A DNA stretch of 64,000 nt from Rhodosorus marinus. Taxonomy: Eukaryota; Rhodophyta; Stylonematophyceae; Stylonematales; Stylonemataceae. Position 1 is the stretch's first letter; the number at the start of each line of letters is the position of its first letter. Both the position numbers and the translations under genes were made by a program. Shown here piece after piece: positions 40,201 through 49,623 of the stretch. The stretch spans positions 1,364,001 to 1,428,000 of the forward strand of contig JAMWBK010000007.1 of assembly GCA_029953675.1 (NCBI GenBank), read 5' to 3'. The notes beneath the pieces are model-generated. The model did no database searches, was not told the DNA's origin, and saw only the letters and a program-made list of their open reading frames with translations.

Positions 40201-42649
40201 ACACCGTAGGGAATGACTCCGCTGCATCCCACGGGAGATCCATTGCTAGAGTGCCAAGTTCCTGATAGTCCTTCGGTACATCTGTCCTCGCTCTGGTGAG
40301 CGTACCCGCGGAAGTCTGAGCCGCGACAGCCTCAGGAATTACCTTGGTGATTCCATTGGTCAGCTCGTGGTGCTGGTGGAGAGGTGCAGTAACTGACAAC
40401 CTGTAGGCGATGTTGAACTCTGCTTTTAGATGGAGAGGAGTGCCCTGGCACCTGATTTGACCTTCCTCGAGGAGTACGACACGGTCACAGAGTACCTCAA
40501 CCTCGTCAAGGAAGTGGGAAGCCACAAGTGTCACGCGCCGTTCCCTGTCCCGCTGGAGGAGCTTCCACAACGACCTCCTGGCGAAGACGTCAACTCCCGC
40601 AGAATGCTCGTCAAGAATCAGTATCTTCGGTGATCCAACTAGCGCCATGGCCAGGAGCAACTTGCGTTTCTGCCCGCCACTCAAAGACTTTGCCCTCTGA
40701 CCCATCGCGTCCTCCAAACCTACTTCGACCAAGAGTTGCCTCGTGAGCTCTGGGGCGTTTCCCCTCATCCCCTTGATTCCAGCGATCATCTCCATGTGTT
40801 CAGTGCACGTAAGCTCGTCGTGGAGAATTGAATTCGACTGAGGTACAATGCCGAGCCCTTTCCTAATCTCATCCATATCATCCTCAATGTTCATGGAGAA
40901 CAATTCGGCAGTACCTTCGGTTTGTTTGAAGAGACCGCTGAGTATATTGATAAGCGTTGACTTTCCCGCCCCGTTATGGCCCAACAAACCCAGGATCTCC
41001 CCTTCCTGCGCTGCGAATGATACGTCATCCAGGGCCATCACCGTGGAAAGGGGCTTCCTCTCAAACCAGCGCCTATTCGTGGTAGGTACGTCGCTGCCGG
41101 CATTCCTCTTCGATATGAACATCTTGCTAATGTGCGAGACGACAAGCGCCGCATCTCCAAAGGAACTCTTGTCATTATCCTGCCCCTCCAAGTCGTGCTC
41201 TGCCGCCTCTGCCAAGCTGGTGGCGCGGTTGCTACCACTAGTCCCTCCCCATGCGTAAGTTTTCCCCTGGAAGATGAAGTACCACTTCTTCGACACGCCG
41301 TACTCCGTTGGAATGACCTGGTCAAAGTACCACGTTAGAACAATGTACAGGACGGTATCCAGGAGCATCATCATCGTCGCACTGCCAATAGAGAACTCTC
41401 CCGGCTCAAAAAAGTTGATTGGAAGCGATCGGCTGATTCGATCGTTCACGGAGTTGATTCCCAGAGTGACAGCGCAAGGAGACAGAAGACTGAACAAGTA
41501 CTTCACCGACGTTGGTACATTACGAACGGCGAAGATGAGTGCACCTGCCAAGAGGAACAGCAGAGATCCGACAGTTCCCGCCAGCTTAGCTTTGCTGAAG
41601 AATGTCGATACTGCAAACCCGAGCGTCACCAGTGACGTCCCAAAGAAGAAGAGCATAATGAAGTAGTAACCACCGTTCAGCCCAGGAAACAGGTCGGAAG
41701 CGGCTACCATAATAGTGACTAGGACCACCCCGACGGTAACCAAGAATATGTACACGATAGACCAAGAAAGCCAAAAGCTCAGAGTGCTTGTGCCAACAAT
41801 GCTCAGGTAAACCTTTCGCCCCTGTTCCTTCTCAGTTACGATGTTAACGATAAGAAACTGCATCACCGGGAAGAAGGCAAGAACCGTATAGATAGGGATC
41901 ATGTTGTCCAAAACGGCATTTCCGCCCGGCACAAACGCCTCCGAGGTTGGTTCTTGCACTTCTTGCACATCCACACTTAGGCTACCGCTTCCGCCTCTGA
42001 TCTTCTCCACGAATTCCGTCGTGATTCCAAGCTCAAGCGATGCCAGGGCGTTCGTGACATAGTCATCTACCGGGCAGGAGGTTCGATCTCCTCCTTCACC
42101 TCGGCAACTTCCGATATCCGTATTTACTAGATCCGGCGTTTGAGAGTATCTGTTCGCTGGAAACCGTAAATCGAATGGAATAATCGTCGATGAGCTGCTT
42201 TGAGCATCGCTGATCAAGGTGTCTGTGGACGATTCAAATGAAACGCCGCCAATCAACAGCGTCTGGTTATTGTTCGGGTCCTGAACCCACTGGTTCAAGT
42301 CCTCAGCGTTTGGAAGGCACTCGACACCGACATCCAGTTCGCTGAAAACTCGCGCCGCTGCAGCCTCTACGAAGGTCTTCGTCGAATCATCGTCCGGAGA
42401 ACAGAGAACGATGTTCCTATCCGGTGCCGGAGACGGAGGAGAAGCTGTGGGAACAGCTTGCAGCGGCGAATATGACTGTGCCTGCCATTGTCTTCCCTCC
42501 CTGTTCTGGTTGATAGAGGCCTTGACGATGATCAAAATCGCAACAATGTAGACGGGATAGAGAGTCTCCTGGATAGTTTGTCCCGAATTCCTCCGCTTCA
42601 AAATACGATTCCTTTTAGTCAAGGCCCAAATTTCACTTCCATGCACCAT
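37298..42649 (-). CDS. ABCA-type full ABC transporter
   Basis: A 1783-residue protein in a single 5.35-kb exon starting at ATG 42649. The order is TM helix (about 29-45), large extracellular loop (about 50-250), six-helix membrane region (about 251-445), NBD1 (about 500-745), linker, TM helix (about 920-945), second extracellular loop, second membrane region and NBD2 (about 1415-1650) with a C-terminal tail. NBD1 has Walker A GHNGAGKS (557-564), signature LSGGQ and Walker B ILILDEHSAGVD. NBD2 has Walker A GPNGAGKT (about 1446), signature LSGGT and Walker B AQLHDEPSTGLD. The N-terminal KRRNSGQTIQETLYPV and the large loops are typical of the ABCA subfamily. From family knowledge these move or flip lipids, powered by ATP, in plasma or internal membranes. 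Odd points are His in place of Pro after the NBD1 catalytic Glu and His just before the NBD2 Walker B Asp. Both catalytic carboxylates remain. The substrate cannot be told. Confidence 0.92.
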   Translation of the reverse strand: MVHGSEIWALTKRNRILKRRNSGQTIQETLYPVYIVAILIIVKASINQNREGRQWQAQSYSPLQAVPTASPPSPAPDRNIVLCSPDDDSTKTFVEAAAARVFSELDVGVECLPNAEDLNQWVQDPNNNQTLLIGGVSFESSTDTLISDAQSSSSTIIPFDLRFPANRYSQTPDLVNTDIGSCRGEGGDRTSCPVDDYVTNALASLELGITTEFVEKIRGGSGSLSVDVQEVQEPTSEAFVPGGNAVLDNMIPIYTVLAFFPVMQFLIVNIVTEKEQGRKVYLSIVGTSTLSFWLSWSIVYIFLVTVGVVLVTIMVAASDLFPGLNGGYYFIMLFFFGTSLVTLGFAVSTFFSKAKLAGTVGSLLFLLAGALIFAVRNVPTSVKYLFSLLSPCAVTLGINSVNDRISRSLPINFFEPGEFSIGSATMMMLLDTVLYIVLTWYFDQVIPTEYGVSKKWYFIFQGKTYAWGGTSGSNRATSLAEAAEHDLEGQDNDKSSFGDAALVVSHISKMFISKRNAGSDVPTTNRRWFERKPLSTVMALDDVSFAAQEGEILGLLGHNGAGKSTLINILSGLFKQTEGTAELFSMNIEDDMDEIRKGLGIVPQSNSILHDELTCTEHMEMIAGIKGMRGNAPELTRQLLVEVGLEDAMGQRAKSLSGGQKRKLLLAMALVGSPKILILDEHSAGVDVFARRSLWKLLQRDRERRVTLVASHFLDEVEVLCDRVVLLEEGQIRCQGTPLHLKAEFNIAYRLSVTAPLHQHHELTNGITKVIPEAVAAQTSAGTLTRARTDVPKDYQELGTLAMDLPWDAAESFPTVFRLLEESEDVADVGLALPTLEEVFRKIEQEKEDRRSDVDGTVSSDFSASRSGREIDGDVVLEDEEEGVQTIRVDLPEQEADLREEAPKRFDQFRTLWRMTVILTAREGGFWLWSVALPLLFLIIGLVFGLLSNPSADQEETTMVYDESFSELAAALGTEESQLSSLTSMASSEVETSWAGRIPDFYPTRTVSVDGGLSTVDDYFLGRLSDGTTLNDPVVPSGVVILSATGDLLDASQAASIELQIVSNFSYTHELLAANSRISSALLRLATSNSELSFSVSAVALPADVPTFDVLAFFAGLFIVISFTVSIGGAAISYVQERSLGLDHALRMAGAKRSTLLLTRFAHHLMTTWILYLLSVVVIVAFRVEAFIGVALSALIPGVLLYGLLMVLHTYAWSFAFNNTETVTNLLPGLISAQAWIPYIVIFNLSLFTSFETYTITNAILLVFIPPYGIGSLLNFLLLLETKSEFTSTAKTVSDVYSTDAMVYPALIAMAGHILIHLVLVYYLDVVKYRRRLSKNKSRWVKYKAAASGSSQEEEEDRGDMDVQDHRSEVHRAYVEDEDAIVRLDRGGEDDDRYHIAALDVSVAYKGGRSKSADGAKTFFGTPKMIRDYKIAVKELTLGVERGQRIALLGPNGAGKTSLLSVLTGAVPASGGRAYLAGHDIEKEPLAAYRNMGYTAQHDRLWEKMTMREHLELFAVLHGAERRRARVLATQVMEKMSITEYANKWSSTLSGGTKRKLSLALGTIGAPSAQLHDEPSTGLDVVSQRKMWDAVLERTTDSAAIISTHNMTEASVLCNVVVIMTNGAVQCIGHPQRLLSLYGKGYIVELIGEPTYLNAYAVKLVKAVFPDAELTDAFGGRARFRVMTRVPHVSQEECEIIVREVHEWPEPTEELEDAPPPEADVAETPATPSLGNAAQLVPSFAMVFSVFNNVKDCLRIEDFSFSQPNLEQVFQTFAEQHNSDSVP

Positions 42650-43090
42650 ACCCTAAACGAACCCTCGATTCCACAAGAATCAAATATCCTTCCCACTTTT
42701 CCGATTGCTGCGTGACCCCTTCTCCGGTCAACTCTAGTAGAATAATTCTTGATCCACGCTCTTTCAATTCGTCCACAGTCTACTTGTGCTCAATGAGCTG
42801 CGAAACATTGACAGCACTGAAACCGATGAAGCAATCTCCCAGCACCAGATTCAGTCCATCCTTAAGTACACTACCGCCTGCCGCCTCCACTCATACTCCC
42901 TCGATCTTACAGGAAAACTCACCGAGTCGAATTTTTCTGGTAGCAATCAAAAAAATTTCTTTGTTCTCATCCTCCTCCCTTGCTAAACAACATCCACTCC
43001 TGCAGATCGTTTGCCAAACCTCTTCCAGGTCACCCTGACACAGCGTACCTCACCAATAAAAGGACCCAGTAACAAACGCTAACGCAAATT

Positions 43091-43291
43091 CTAATCAAAT
43101 AGAAGAAAACACGAAAGAATAATATGCACAGCGAGGACTATGCCCTCCACGCCAAGCCGCCGAGTTTCCCGCATCCAAATGTCCCTTGCAGTTTCGAACT
43201 CCTTCGTCGTAGGAAAGAGACCACAATCCCTCAACCGGCCCTCGACTGTCAAGCTGAAGTTTAGACTGCTCTCCTTCCTTGCCCCCAGCAT
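43091..43291 (-). CDS. Doubtful small protein with a C-terminal hydrophobic segment
   Basis: A 66-codon frame starting at an ATG (MLGARKESSLNFSLTVEGRL). It is charged in the middle (EFETARDIWMRETRRLG) and ends in a hydrophobic stretch (EGIVLAVHIILSCFLLFD), like a tail-anchored protein. Codon choice looks like the neighbouring genes, but there is no homology I recognise. It lies about 440 bp upstream of the transporter on the same strand, and its own stop codon precludes it from being an upstream coding exon. Confidence 0.25.
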   Translation of the reverse strand: MLGARKESSLNFSLTVEGRLRDCGLFPTTKEFETARDIWMRETRRLGVEGIVLAVHIILSCFLLFD

Positions 43292-43299
43292 TGATTGCT

Positions 43300-44045
43300 T
43301 AAACAAATCTAAACAGGAACGGAAAATATCTTAATTAAGATAAAAACAGCCCTCACAGTCATGGTTTAGAGAATGCATGGACAAATATATGAACTTTCTC
43401 GTCTATTCCACACCTTCTAGCGCTGTCAATGTGGTGTGCTTTCGCCCCTTTTTCCAAAGAATTGTTCCATCTAATTATTTTCATTTTTCAGTTCATCTTT
43501 TGGTACTTCCTGGCGTCAGCAGGATCTTGTTTTCCGTTGGAAAAGGACTCTTCGTCGGCTAGAATATTTAAGAAGAAACCTCTTTTAAACAAAAACGTCT
43601 AGATAGAAACTTACTATACATATACTGGAAAGAATGATGAGATGGAGTAAACTATTCGACTATTTGATATTATCAAAAGTACACAGTGTATATTTTTAGA
43701 ATAGTTTGTTTAGAATTGGTATCAATTTCTTATTTATGTACAAGTATTTCTCAAATATTGTTATATTTAAGGTTGGCCCAACCTCAGATGAACCAAAAAT
43801 CCCACTTTTGAATTCAAGAGTCCCAAAAGTTCAATATGAACAAGCTGTAGATTCTATAAACAAAAACCCCAAGTGTTATCGGAAATTATCTCACTCACAA
43901 ATGCATCCTTTTCATTTTTCGCGATATATTCTTTGAAGGTAGTCGTATTTTGAAAGAATTTAAGTTGTCAAAAACATGAATTGGGAAGAAAACCCGGCCG
44001 TAAATCGCACAAGCTAAAAAGTTGCAAAACATGAATTCATGAAAT
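43300..44045. other. AT-rich spacer, no gene
   Basis: Strongly AT-rich, with only short, low-complexity frames. Nothing recognised. Confidence 0.4.
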
Positions 44046-44050
44046 GCTGA

Positions 44051-44081
44051 CACTGCAATGGTCTTCAGGACCATTGCAGTG
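44051..44081. repeat. Perfect 13-bp hairpin
   Basis: CACTGCAATGGTC, a 5-base loop (TTCAG), then GACCATTGCAGTG, with no mismatches. It lies between an AT-rich spacer and a TATATATA (44178-44185) upstream of the histone-like fragment. It could be a cruciform, an RNA hairpin or the remnant of a palindromic element. Confidence 0.7.
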
Positions 44082-44233
44082 ACGAAAAGTTTACACGTGC
44101 ACTTTAGAATATTGGTTCTGGATAGGAGAGAGGGGGTCTGGAAGGGCAAACAAACAAGGATTTTGCTTTGCCGGCTGTATATATAGGGTTTTTCAGTGGC
44201 CGACGGCTTTGTTTGCCTAGTAATATTTTTCTC

Positions 44234-44419
44234 AGGTTAGGCTCAAGTACCACCGGCGTGCTATTCGCTGGAGGGTTGTGTGAGCAGAACGTGATTACAA
44301 GGCTCGTCAAAGCCGTGGACAGGATTTGCCGCATCTACTCTATCGGGATGACCAATGTAGTTATGTGTGAGCTGGTGCGTAAGAATGGTCGTGGTTTTGC
44401 TTTTTCCGGAAAAGATTAG
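44234..44419 (+). pseudogene. Histone H4-like C-terminal fragment
   Basis: An open frame from the splice-acceptor-like TTTTTCTCAG (44226-44235) to a TAG at 44417-44419. It encodes a TTGVL start, EQNVITRLVKAVDRICR in the middle, and NVVMCEL then RKNGRGFAFSG near the end, just before the stop. The spacing and residues follow histone H4 from helix 2 to its end: ETRGVL; ENVI..AV.....R; DVVYALKRQGR; F.G next to the stop. Identity is only about one third and there are two small insertions. No H4 N-terminal half is visible upstream and no ATG precedes it in a sensible place. Either this is a decayed H4 exon or pseudogene, or chance. It depends on an alignment from memory. Confidence 0.3.
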
Positions 44420-44424
44420 GTTCA

Positions 44425-45750
44425 AAAATAGCTCACGGGACCGATTAGCCGTGTCCTTGCCTGTCTCGGGACTCTCTACCCACGTGTTCTGCCTGTGTTA
44501 TTGATTCAAAGTTCAAGTGGAGAGCTTAGTCCTGGATGTGCTCCTGATTTCGTTTGAAGTACCTCATCAACTTAAAAAGTAGTTGCCCCTTGTTGGTCAG
44601 CCCGCCTTTCGCGATATCCAGGGAGAAACTGTCCGCGGCTCCTGGTAGCTGAATCGTCGTGCTCATATGTGCAGCTTTTTTTTTTCACTATCCAGAAATG
44701 CAGTCGAGAAATGAAGAAGCGGTAGTTAATTGGTTGGAGGAACATCAAGTCTGGATCTGCGTTCATCCAGAATGATCCCTTACTGCCCGAGAGTCATGTC
44801 GAACTCGAACGTGATTGTCCGGAGGTAAACTCTTCATTGTCTATTCTTGATAGAATTAGTCACTGACGGAGATGAGTAACCATTTGGGTTGAGGGACATT
44901 TTTCGCTCCCCGGTGACTTCCGTCCCTTATTAACTTGAGGTATCATATGCTTGTGATGGTCTGTGGTTGAGCTAGACGGAGATATCTGGTTGCCATAGTG
45001 TTGCTGGAAGGTACAGTTGCGGGGGTGTATCTATGCCCGCGAGGATGGCCGGCTATTCATCCAACCCAGATATAATAATGAATGAGAGGTCTTGGGTTTT
45101 TCCTTCAGTTCATTTGCGTGGATGGTCAAGTCTCGGATGGTTCAATACGGCCAAGAACTGTAATTCTTTCTTTTTTAAGAAAAACGTTTCCGAAATGAAA
45201 CATAAATCACCTGAAGGAGCAGATTGATTGAATTTTGATGTCTTAAGTTTTTGGATAATTCATGCAATTGTAGACAATTGCGATTGATTGGTTGTCTGAA
45301 CTCAACGAATGAGGATGTTTAATGAATAAGTAGGGGCAAGGGCATTGACTAGTGGTTCAACTACCGCAGCCTAAAGCGCCAAGACACATGCATTCATTAG
45401 CTTAGGGACACTTGACACAGGGGAAATCCCAGATCGACGTAAGCAACGGCCCTTCCGACCCGGCTCAATAACCGCACAAGAGAACAGAGCATGGCTGATC
45501 AAAACCGCTACCTAGCATGGCGATGTTGGAATATTCTAGCAGCATGCTAGAATGAATCCATCTCTACCGCCGCTTCGGCTTGCTCGCTTTAGTTCCTCGT
45601 AGCTAGTTTACATAGCTAAAACAAGGGGGGAAACTCCATTCGCAAACCGGCCAGTACAGCAAAAGTCAGATTATTGCCAAGTTCGACCACCCCAACTGGA
45701 TACAGAGTGAGGCTACATATACACGGTCCCCCTCCCCCCCCCCCCAACCA
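44425..45750. other. No gene recognised
   Basis: About 1.3 kb with only short frames. It ends in a C-tract (45729-45748) directly behind the stop of the next gene. Confidence 0.4.
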
Positions 45751-45755
45751 GCGGC

Positions 45756-47105
45756 CTAGATGTCGCTGCACGTGCCATTCATGAAGACGGCATATTTACC
45801 CGATTTACGGGTGTATAGTTGCCCAAAGACACCGACGAATTGAACCACCAATCGAGCGTAGCCTTGGGTCTTCGAGAGTGGCGGGCCGCTGATGAGGAAG
45901 GGGTAGTAGCCCAAATCCCCCGTCTTGGCTGTTGTGAACAATACATTCTTGATGGCGGACTTTCTGCCCTTCCCAACGAGTTCAACGTACACGGAAACTA
46001 GCACTGGTCCACCCGTCGAAATCTCCCCTATGAATCCGAACTGGTACGGACAGATAGCATTCATTTGCGAATGCATTGCGAAGAAGTTGTCGATTTTGAC
46101 ATATTCTTTCGTGATCCATGTTGGATACCTCGTCCATACAACGAGCTTCTTACCAACGTGCGCGTACCTGACAATGTTCACCTTCTTCTTCACCCAATCC
46201 GTGACTTCCGACAGCGTTGGGACTTCGTTAAGGCCGCTCGTATTTTTGGCTTTCTTGAAGTAGGACTGGGCAATCCACAACAAGAGACGATCGCTGATAC
46301 CTTTGCTGCTCGAGTTCTTGTACCACTCCTTCTTGAATTGTTTTTGGAGCGCCGCGAAGAGTGCACTCTCCAAATCTGCCTTTAAATCGTCCATCATCGC
46401 AGAAAAGTTGACGTTCGCTGTTATGAACAAGTCAGCACTCGGAGTCCATTCGACCTCAACCTTCGCGAGGTTTAGACGAGTTTTGTACGCAACGTTGGGA
46501 TGCGGCGCAATAGTGAGAAAGACTTTAATGACGAAGTCGCTGATGTGGCCTTTGTACTTCTGCTTGTCTTGTTCGCACGGCGAACCTTCACTGTAGCATC
46601 CAAATCTGAGCTCTACACCGTGCTCTTCCATATTGAATTCTAGGACCACCTGAGCGTTCGCGTCGTCATCACTACTATACGAAACACCGGCGTATATGCC
46701 TTGGCTCTTGATTTGGTTCAGGTACCCCACATAGTAGGTCTCAGGAGAGCCAAGGAATGCTGGGATATGCTGTGGAGCGGTCGAAGGCGTGTTGATCTTC
46801 ACCTTCGGCGCTTTGTGGAACATGAACGAGCTACCCTTCTCGTCCAGGAACTTCATGCTCGAATCTTGCCAATCGCCGTAATTGTGAAGCTTGATTTGTA
46901 TCCTTCGCAGCTTTTCGACGTCGACGGGAATCTTGTAGTGTGAGTAGCTCGCAGACCTCTGCTCATACGTTGGGATAAGTAATGGAGGAGGAGGGATGAG
47001 CAGGCTCCTTGTCGATAGTTTCTCCAAGCGATCATCTGCCCCTGAGGCCATCCCACCAATCACAGTCAGCGCTAGTATTGTCCAAACATAAACCGACCAC
47101 GCCAT
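45756..47105 (-). CDS. Secreted protein of unknown function (449 aa)
   Basis: One exon. The open frame reaches 47114 through a TTG, and the first ATG is at 47105 (MAWSVYVWTILALTVIGGMA), a signal peptide of about 20-24 residues. The mature part is mixed alpha/beta with few cysteines (about five) and three potential N-glycosylation sites. Notable stretches are SYSSDDDANAQVVLEFNMEE (acidic strand), SDFVIKVFLTIAPHPN, DLFITANVNFSAMMDDLKAD, FAALQKQFKKEWYKNSSSKG and a basic region KKKVNIVRYAHVGKKLVVW. I recognise no domain. Beta-strand alternation around a central helix might suggest a lipid- or carbohydrate-binding extracellular protein, but that is speculation. A weak TATA-like CATATAA lies about 160 bp upstream (47261-47267). 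Confidence 0.65.
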   Translation of the reverse strand: MAWSVYVWTILALTVIGGMASGADDRLEKLSTRSLLIPPPPLLIPTYEQRSASYSHYKIPVDVEKLRRIQIKLHNYGDWQDSSMKFLDEKGSSFMFHKAPKVKINTPSTAPQHIPAFLGSPETYYVGYLNQIKSQGIYAGVSYSSDDDANAQVVLEFNMEEHGVELRFGCYSEGSPCEQDKQKYKGHISDFVIKVFLTIAPHPNVAYKTRLNLAKVEVEWTPSADLFITANVNFSAMMDDLKADLESALFAALQKQFKKEWYKNSSSKGISDRLLLWIAQSYFKKAKNTSGLNEVPTLSEVTDWVKKKVNIVRYAHVGKKLVVWTRYPTWITKEYVKIDNFFAMHSQMNAICPYQFGFIGEISTGGPVLVSVYVELVGKGRKSAIKNVLFTTAKTGDLGYYPFLISGPPLSKTQGYARLVVQFVGVFGQLYTRKSGKYAVFMNGTCSDI

Positions 47106-47464
47106 CGCTCGCAACTACTTCAAGCAGACTTCCACTATGAATACGAACCAGGTTAATCGTTCTCCAAAGAGTTCCTGCCGGAGGTTGTAGATCCTGTGCT
47201 TATTCTGATTTCTTTATTTCTCCAACCAAGTACCTGCAACTCCCAACCCTTTGAATCCTCTTATATGTCCTCATCCAAGTCCGAACTCAGTCCGATTGCT
47301 GCTCAACTACCCTCACCACGGTGACCACGAAACATTCACAAATTAGTTGAATTTGTTCCCACCACTTGGCTCACCAGTTCTACTTAAAAAAGTTCCGCTG
47401 TCGTATATTTTTACAGAGATCTTACTCCGGTGAGGAAAACCGTCCTTCCGTTAATGGCATATGT

Positions 47465-48083
47465 TTAGGGTTGTCATAGAGCGTCCGATAAATTTTCTAC
47501 GGATATACTATTGCAAAACAGTAGAAACTTAATGAGTGTATGATTTAAATTCTTCCAAAAACCAGATCCGATTGCCCGTCAGATATACGAGTCTGATAGA
47601 AAATTGTCCGATATTCAATCAACGTTAGTCTCCTAATCAATCATCTCCGAACCAACCATTGAATCATGATTACCTCTTTCCTGAAGAAGCTCACACTCAG
47701 CAAATCATGAATTATGATATTTTCTCGGTATGTAAGCTCCCACTAACATGTAATGAATTATTAGTAATCTGTTACAACATGTTACTTCTGAATAGACAGG
47801 CTGTCATAGTGTTGGTTTCGGTGTCAAGGACAGGGATTAGAATAAGCGCATTCCGAAGGGAGCTTAAAATATGGGACGCTAACCCGGACGGTATCCGACT
47901 ATTTATCGGACGAATGCAACTTTATATATTTTTTATTCAGGTCCGATAAACCTATGTCGGACGGATATCTCCAGCAAATGCACTCCACTATTTCTAAATG
48001 CAAGTCCGTCAAACATTTATCGAACAGTCCATTTATTGGAGGCTATCAGGGGTTTTTTAATCGGACTGAGATGACAACCCTAA
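47465..48083. mobile_element. MITE-like element, copy 2 (619 bp)
   Basis: The ends are TTAGGGTTGTCA (47465) and TGACAACCCTAA (48083). Subterminal CGTCCGATAAA and TTTAATCGGACTGA mirror each other. Interior words GTCCGATATTCAATCAACG, GAACCAACCATTGAATCATG and CAGGTCCGATAAACC correspond to those of copy 1 at 22718-23294 in the same orientation. It has no coding capacity. Copies in two distant intergenic sites show the family has been mobile. Confidence 0.75.
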
Positions 48084-48089
48084 TATTTT

Positions 48090-49065
48090 GTTTTGAAAAA
48101 CCTATTTTCACTAGTGGCTCTAGCCGAAAAAAAAAACACCGTGGCTAGAATTCATCAATACTTCATTGGCTATCATTTATCTCTTTACAACAAAATAATT
48201 ATATCATATGCAGATGATGGGTAAATTATAGAAATTTTGTCTACTTATCTTACTAAGTCTGCGTTCCGGTGAGGGATTAAAAATTGGAAAACTTGCGCCC
48301 TCGAGGAATTCACCGTTTTCTATTGGATAAGATAAACTGTATTTGTTGAATTTTTTAATCAATAGTTTTGTGCTAAATTTGGAAATTTTATGAGCCTACG
48401 TGCTGGCGGTTCTACGAGCTGTCGATGATCGGCAAGCGTTTGGAGACAAACGACCCTCGAGAAGGATTAGATATGAGCGGAGATTTCAGTGACAGCCATC
48501 TGTGAGCCTGGCATTGTCCCGCCACAGCTTGAGAGTCAAGTGATTGCGCAACCTGGAAAGAGCAGTTTTTTGTTTTGAGCACTCACAGAAGATGTCGCTT
48601 AGCCAAGCGGCTAGCCCATTAGACGACCGGAGCACTTGCTGACAGCAAATCCAATCGGTTTACGACAGCTTGGACTCGACTAGCAAGCACACTCAGCTCG
48701 ATGGCGTCCGCACTATAATACTTACATTGGCGTCCAGCGCCCGTGACCTCACCTTGCCACAACCTTACGGAGGCGGCAACACCTCGGTCTCGAACACTAC
48801 CAGGTGCTTCTCGTGTACCGGCTTTATCTTTGCGATAGAAACATATCAGCTCCAGGAGTCTCAGATCAGAATATGATGACGTGGTAGCGACAAGTACTTG
48901 TCAAGGCCGAAAGATCAACATGCGACCGGCTGTTCCAGCCACAAGAATTCAGATCCCATTCAATACTTCCAGTTTGTTTTATTCTGTTCCTTCGATATCT
49001 TCCATGGACCAGCTCATCCAAAGATGCTATTGGCGGTCTGTGAGGAAGAAATTATCATGCAAGCA
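48090..49065. other. No gene recognised
   Basis: About 1 kb, AT-rich then mixed. Nothing supported beyond short frames. It includes the 3' flank of the ShKT gene. Confidence 0.4.
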
Positions 49066-49070
49066 TCTGT

Positions 49071-49511
49071 CTAACAGTAAACGGAGTATCCGTAGACGCT
49101 GGGGCAGCAGTCGCCACACTTGTCGGGGCATAGAGCCCGTAAAAGGGGCTCAAAGCACTTCGCTGGTGGCAGCTTGGCGCAGATATCGGGATTAGAATCC
49201 TTGCACGGGCAGGCATTGCATGTCTTCTGGCACTTGAAACGAACGTCCGGATCAAAGCACTTCTCCATCGGCAGATTTGCACAGGTCTTCGAGCTATCTT
49301 CGCACGGTCTTGGTGGTGGGGATGGTGGAATCTGGGGCGGGCACAGACCACAGTACAACAGACACCTCTTTGCGAACCATGGTTTCTCACAGTAGATTTT
49401 TGGGCGCTTGGCGCAAGAGGACATGGAGTCCTCGCACGGCATCGGTGGAATCCCAATGTCACAAACAGCAAGCCCAATAAGGGCCAAAAGAGCTATTGCA
49501 AACACCTTCAT
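49071..49511 (-). CDS. Secreted protein with three ShKT domains
   Basis: A 146-residue protein in one exon. The ATG at 49511 starts the leader MKVFAIALLALIGLAVC (cleavage near residue 17). Three six-cysteine ShKT-like modules follow at residues about 26-57, 70-101 and 103-135. Each begins C(E/K)DS, has C then (Y/K)C, and ends CxxxCxxC. Modules 1 and 2 are separated by a proline-rich spacer (PPQIPPSPPPRP). From family knowledge ShKT modules occur in extracellular proteins of animals, algae and plants (for example attached to prolyl hydroxylases), where they mediate protein contacts; some animal members block potassium channels. No enzyme domain is attached here, so a matrix or cell-surface role is more likely than a toxin role (inference). 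The leader resembles that of the secreted protein at 17833-19056. A TATA box lies about 113-122 bp upstream. Confidence 0.8.
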   Translation of the reverse strand: MKVFAIALLALIGLAVCDIGIPPMPCEDSMSSCAKRPKIYCEKPWFAKRCLLYCGLCPPQIPPSPPPRPCEDSSKTCANLPMEKCFDPDVRFKCQKTCNACPCKDSNPDICAKLPPAKCFEPLLRALCPDKCGDCCPSVYGYSVYC

Positions 49512-49623
49512 GTCGATCAAGCTGCCTCAGTAGAAATACGAACTTTCTTGTGTCAAAAACTACAGATTCCTTCCCTTCTCTACTGTCACCTTCGAGAACC
49601 CCTTCGTCCACAGCATGTCTGCA

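Noticed and set aside
49071-49511. Reading the ShKT protein as a venom-type toxin
   Set aside because: ShKT modules are widespread in extracellular proteins of non-venomous organisms. Three tandem modules with a proline spacer point to a structural or binding role, and nothing in the context suggests venom.
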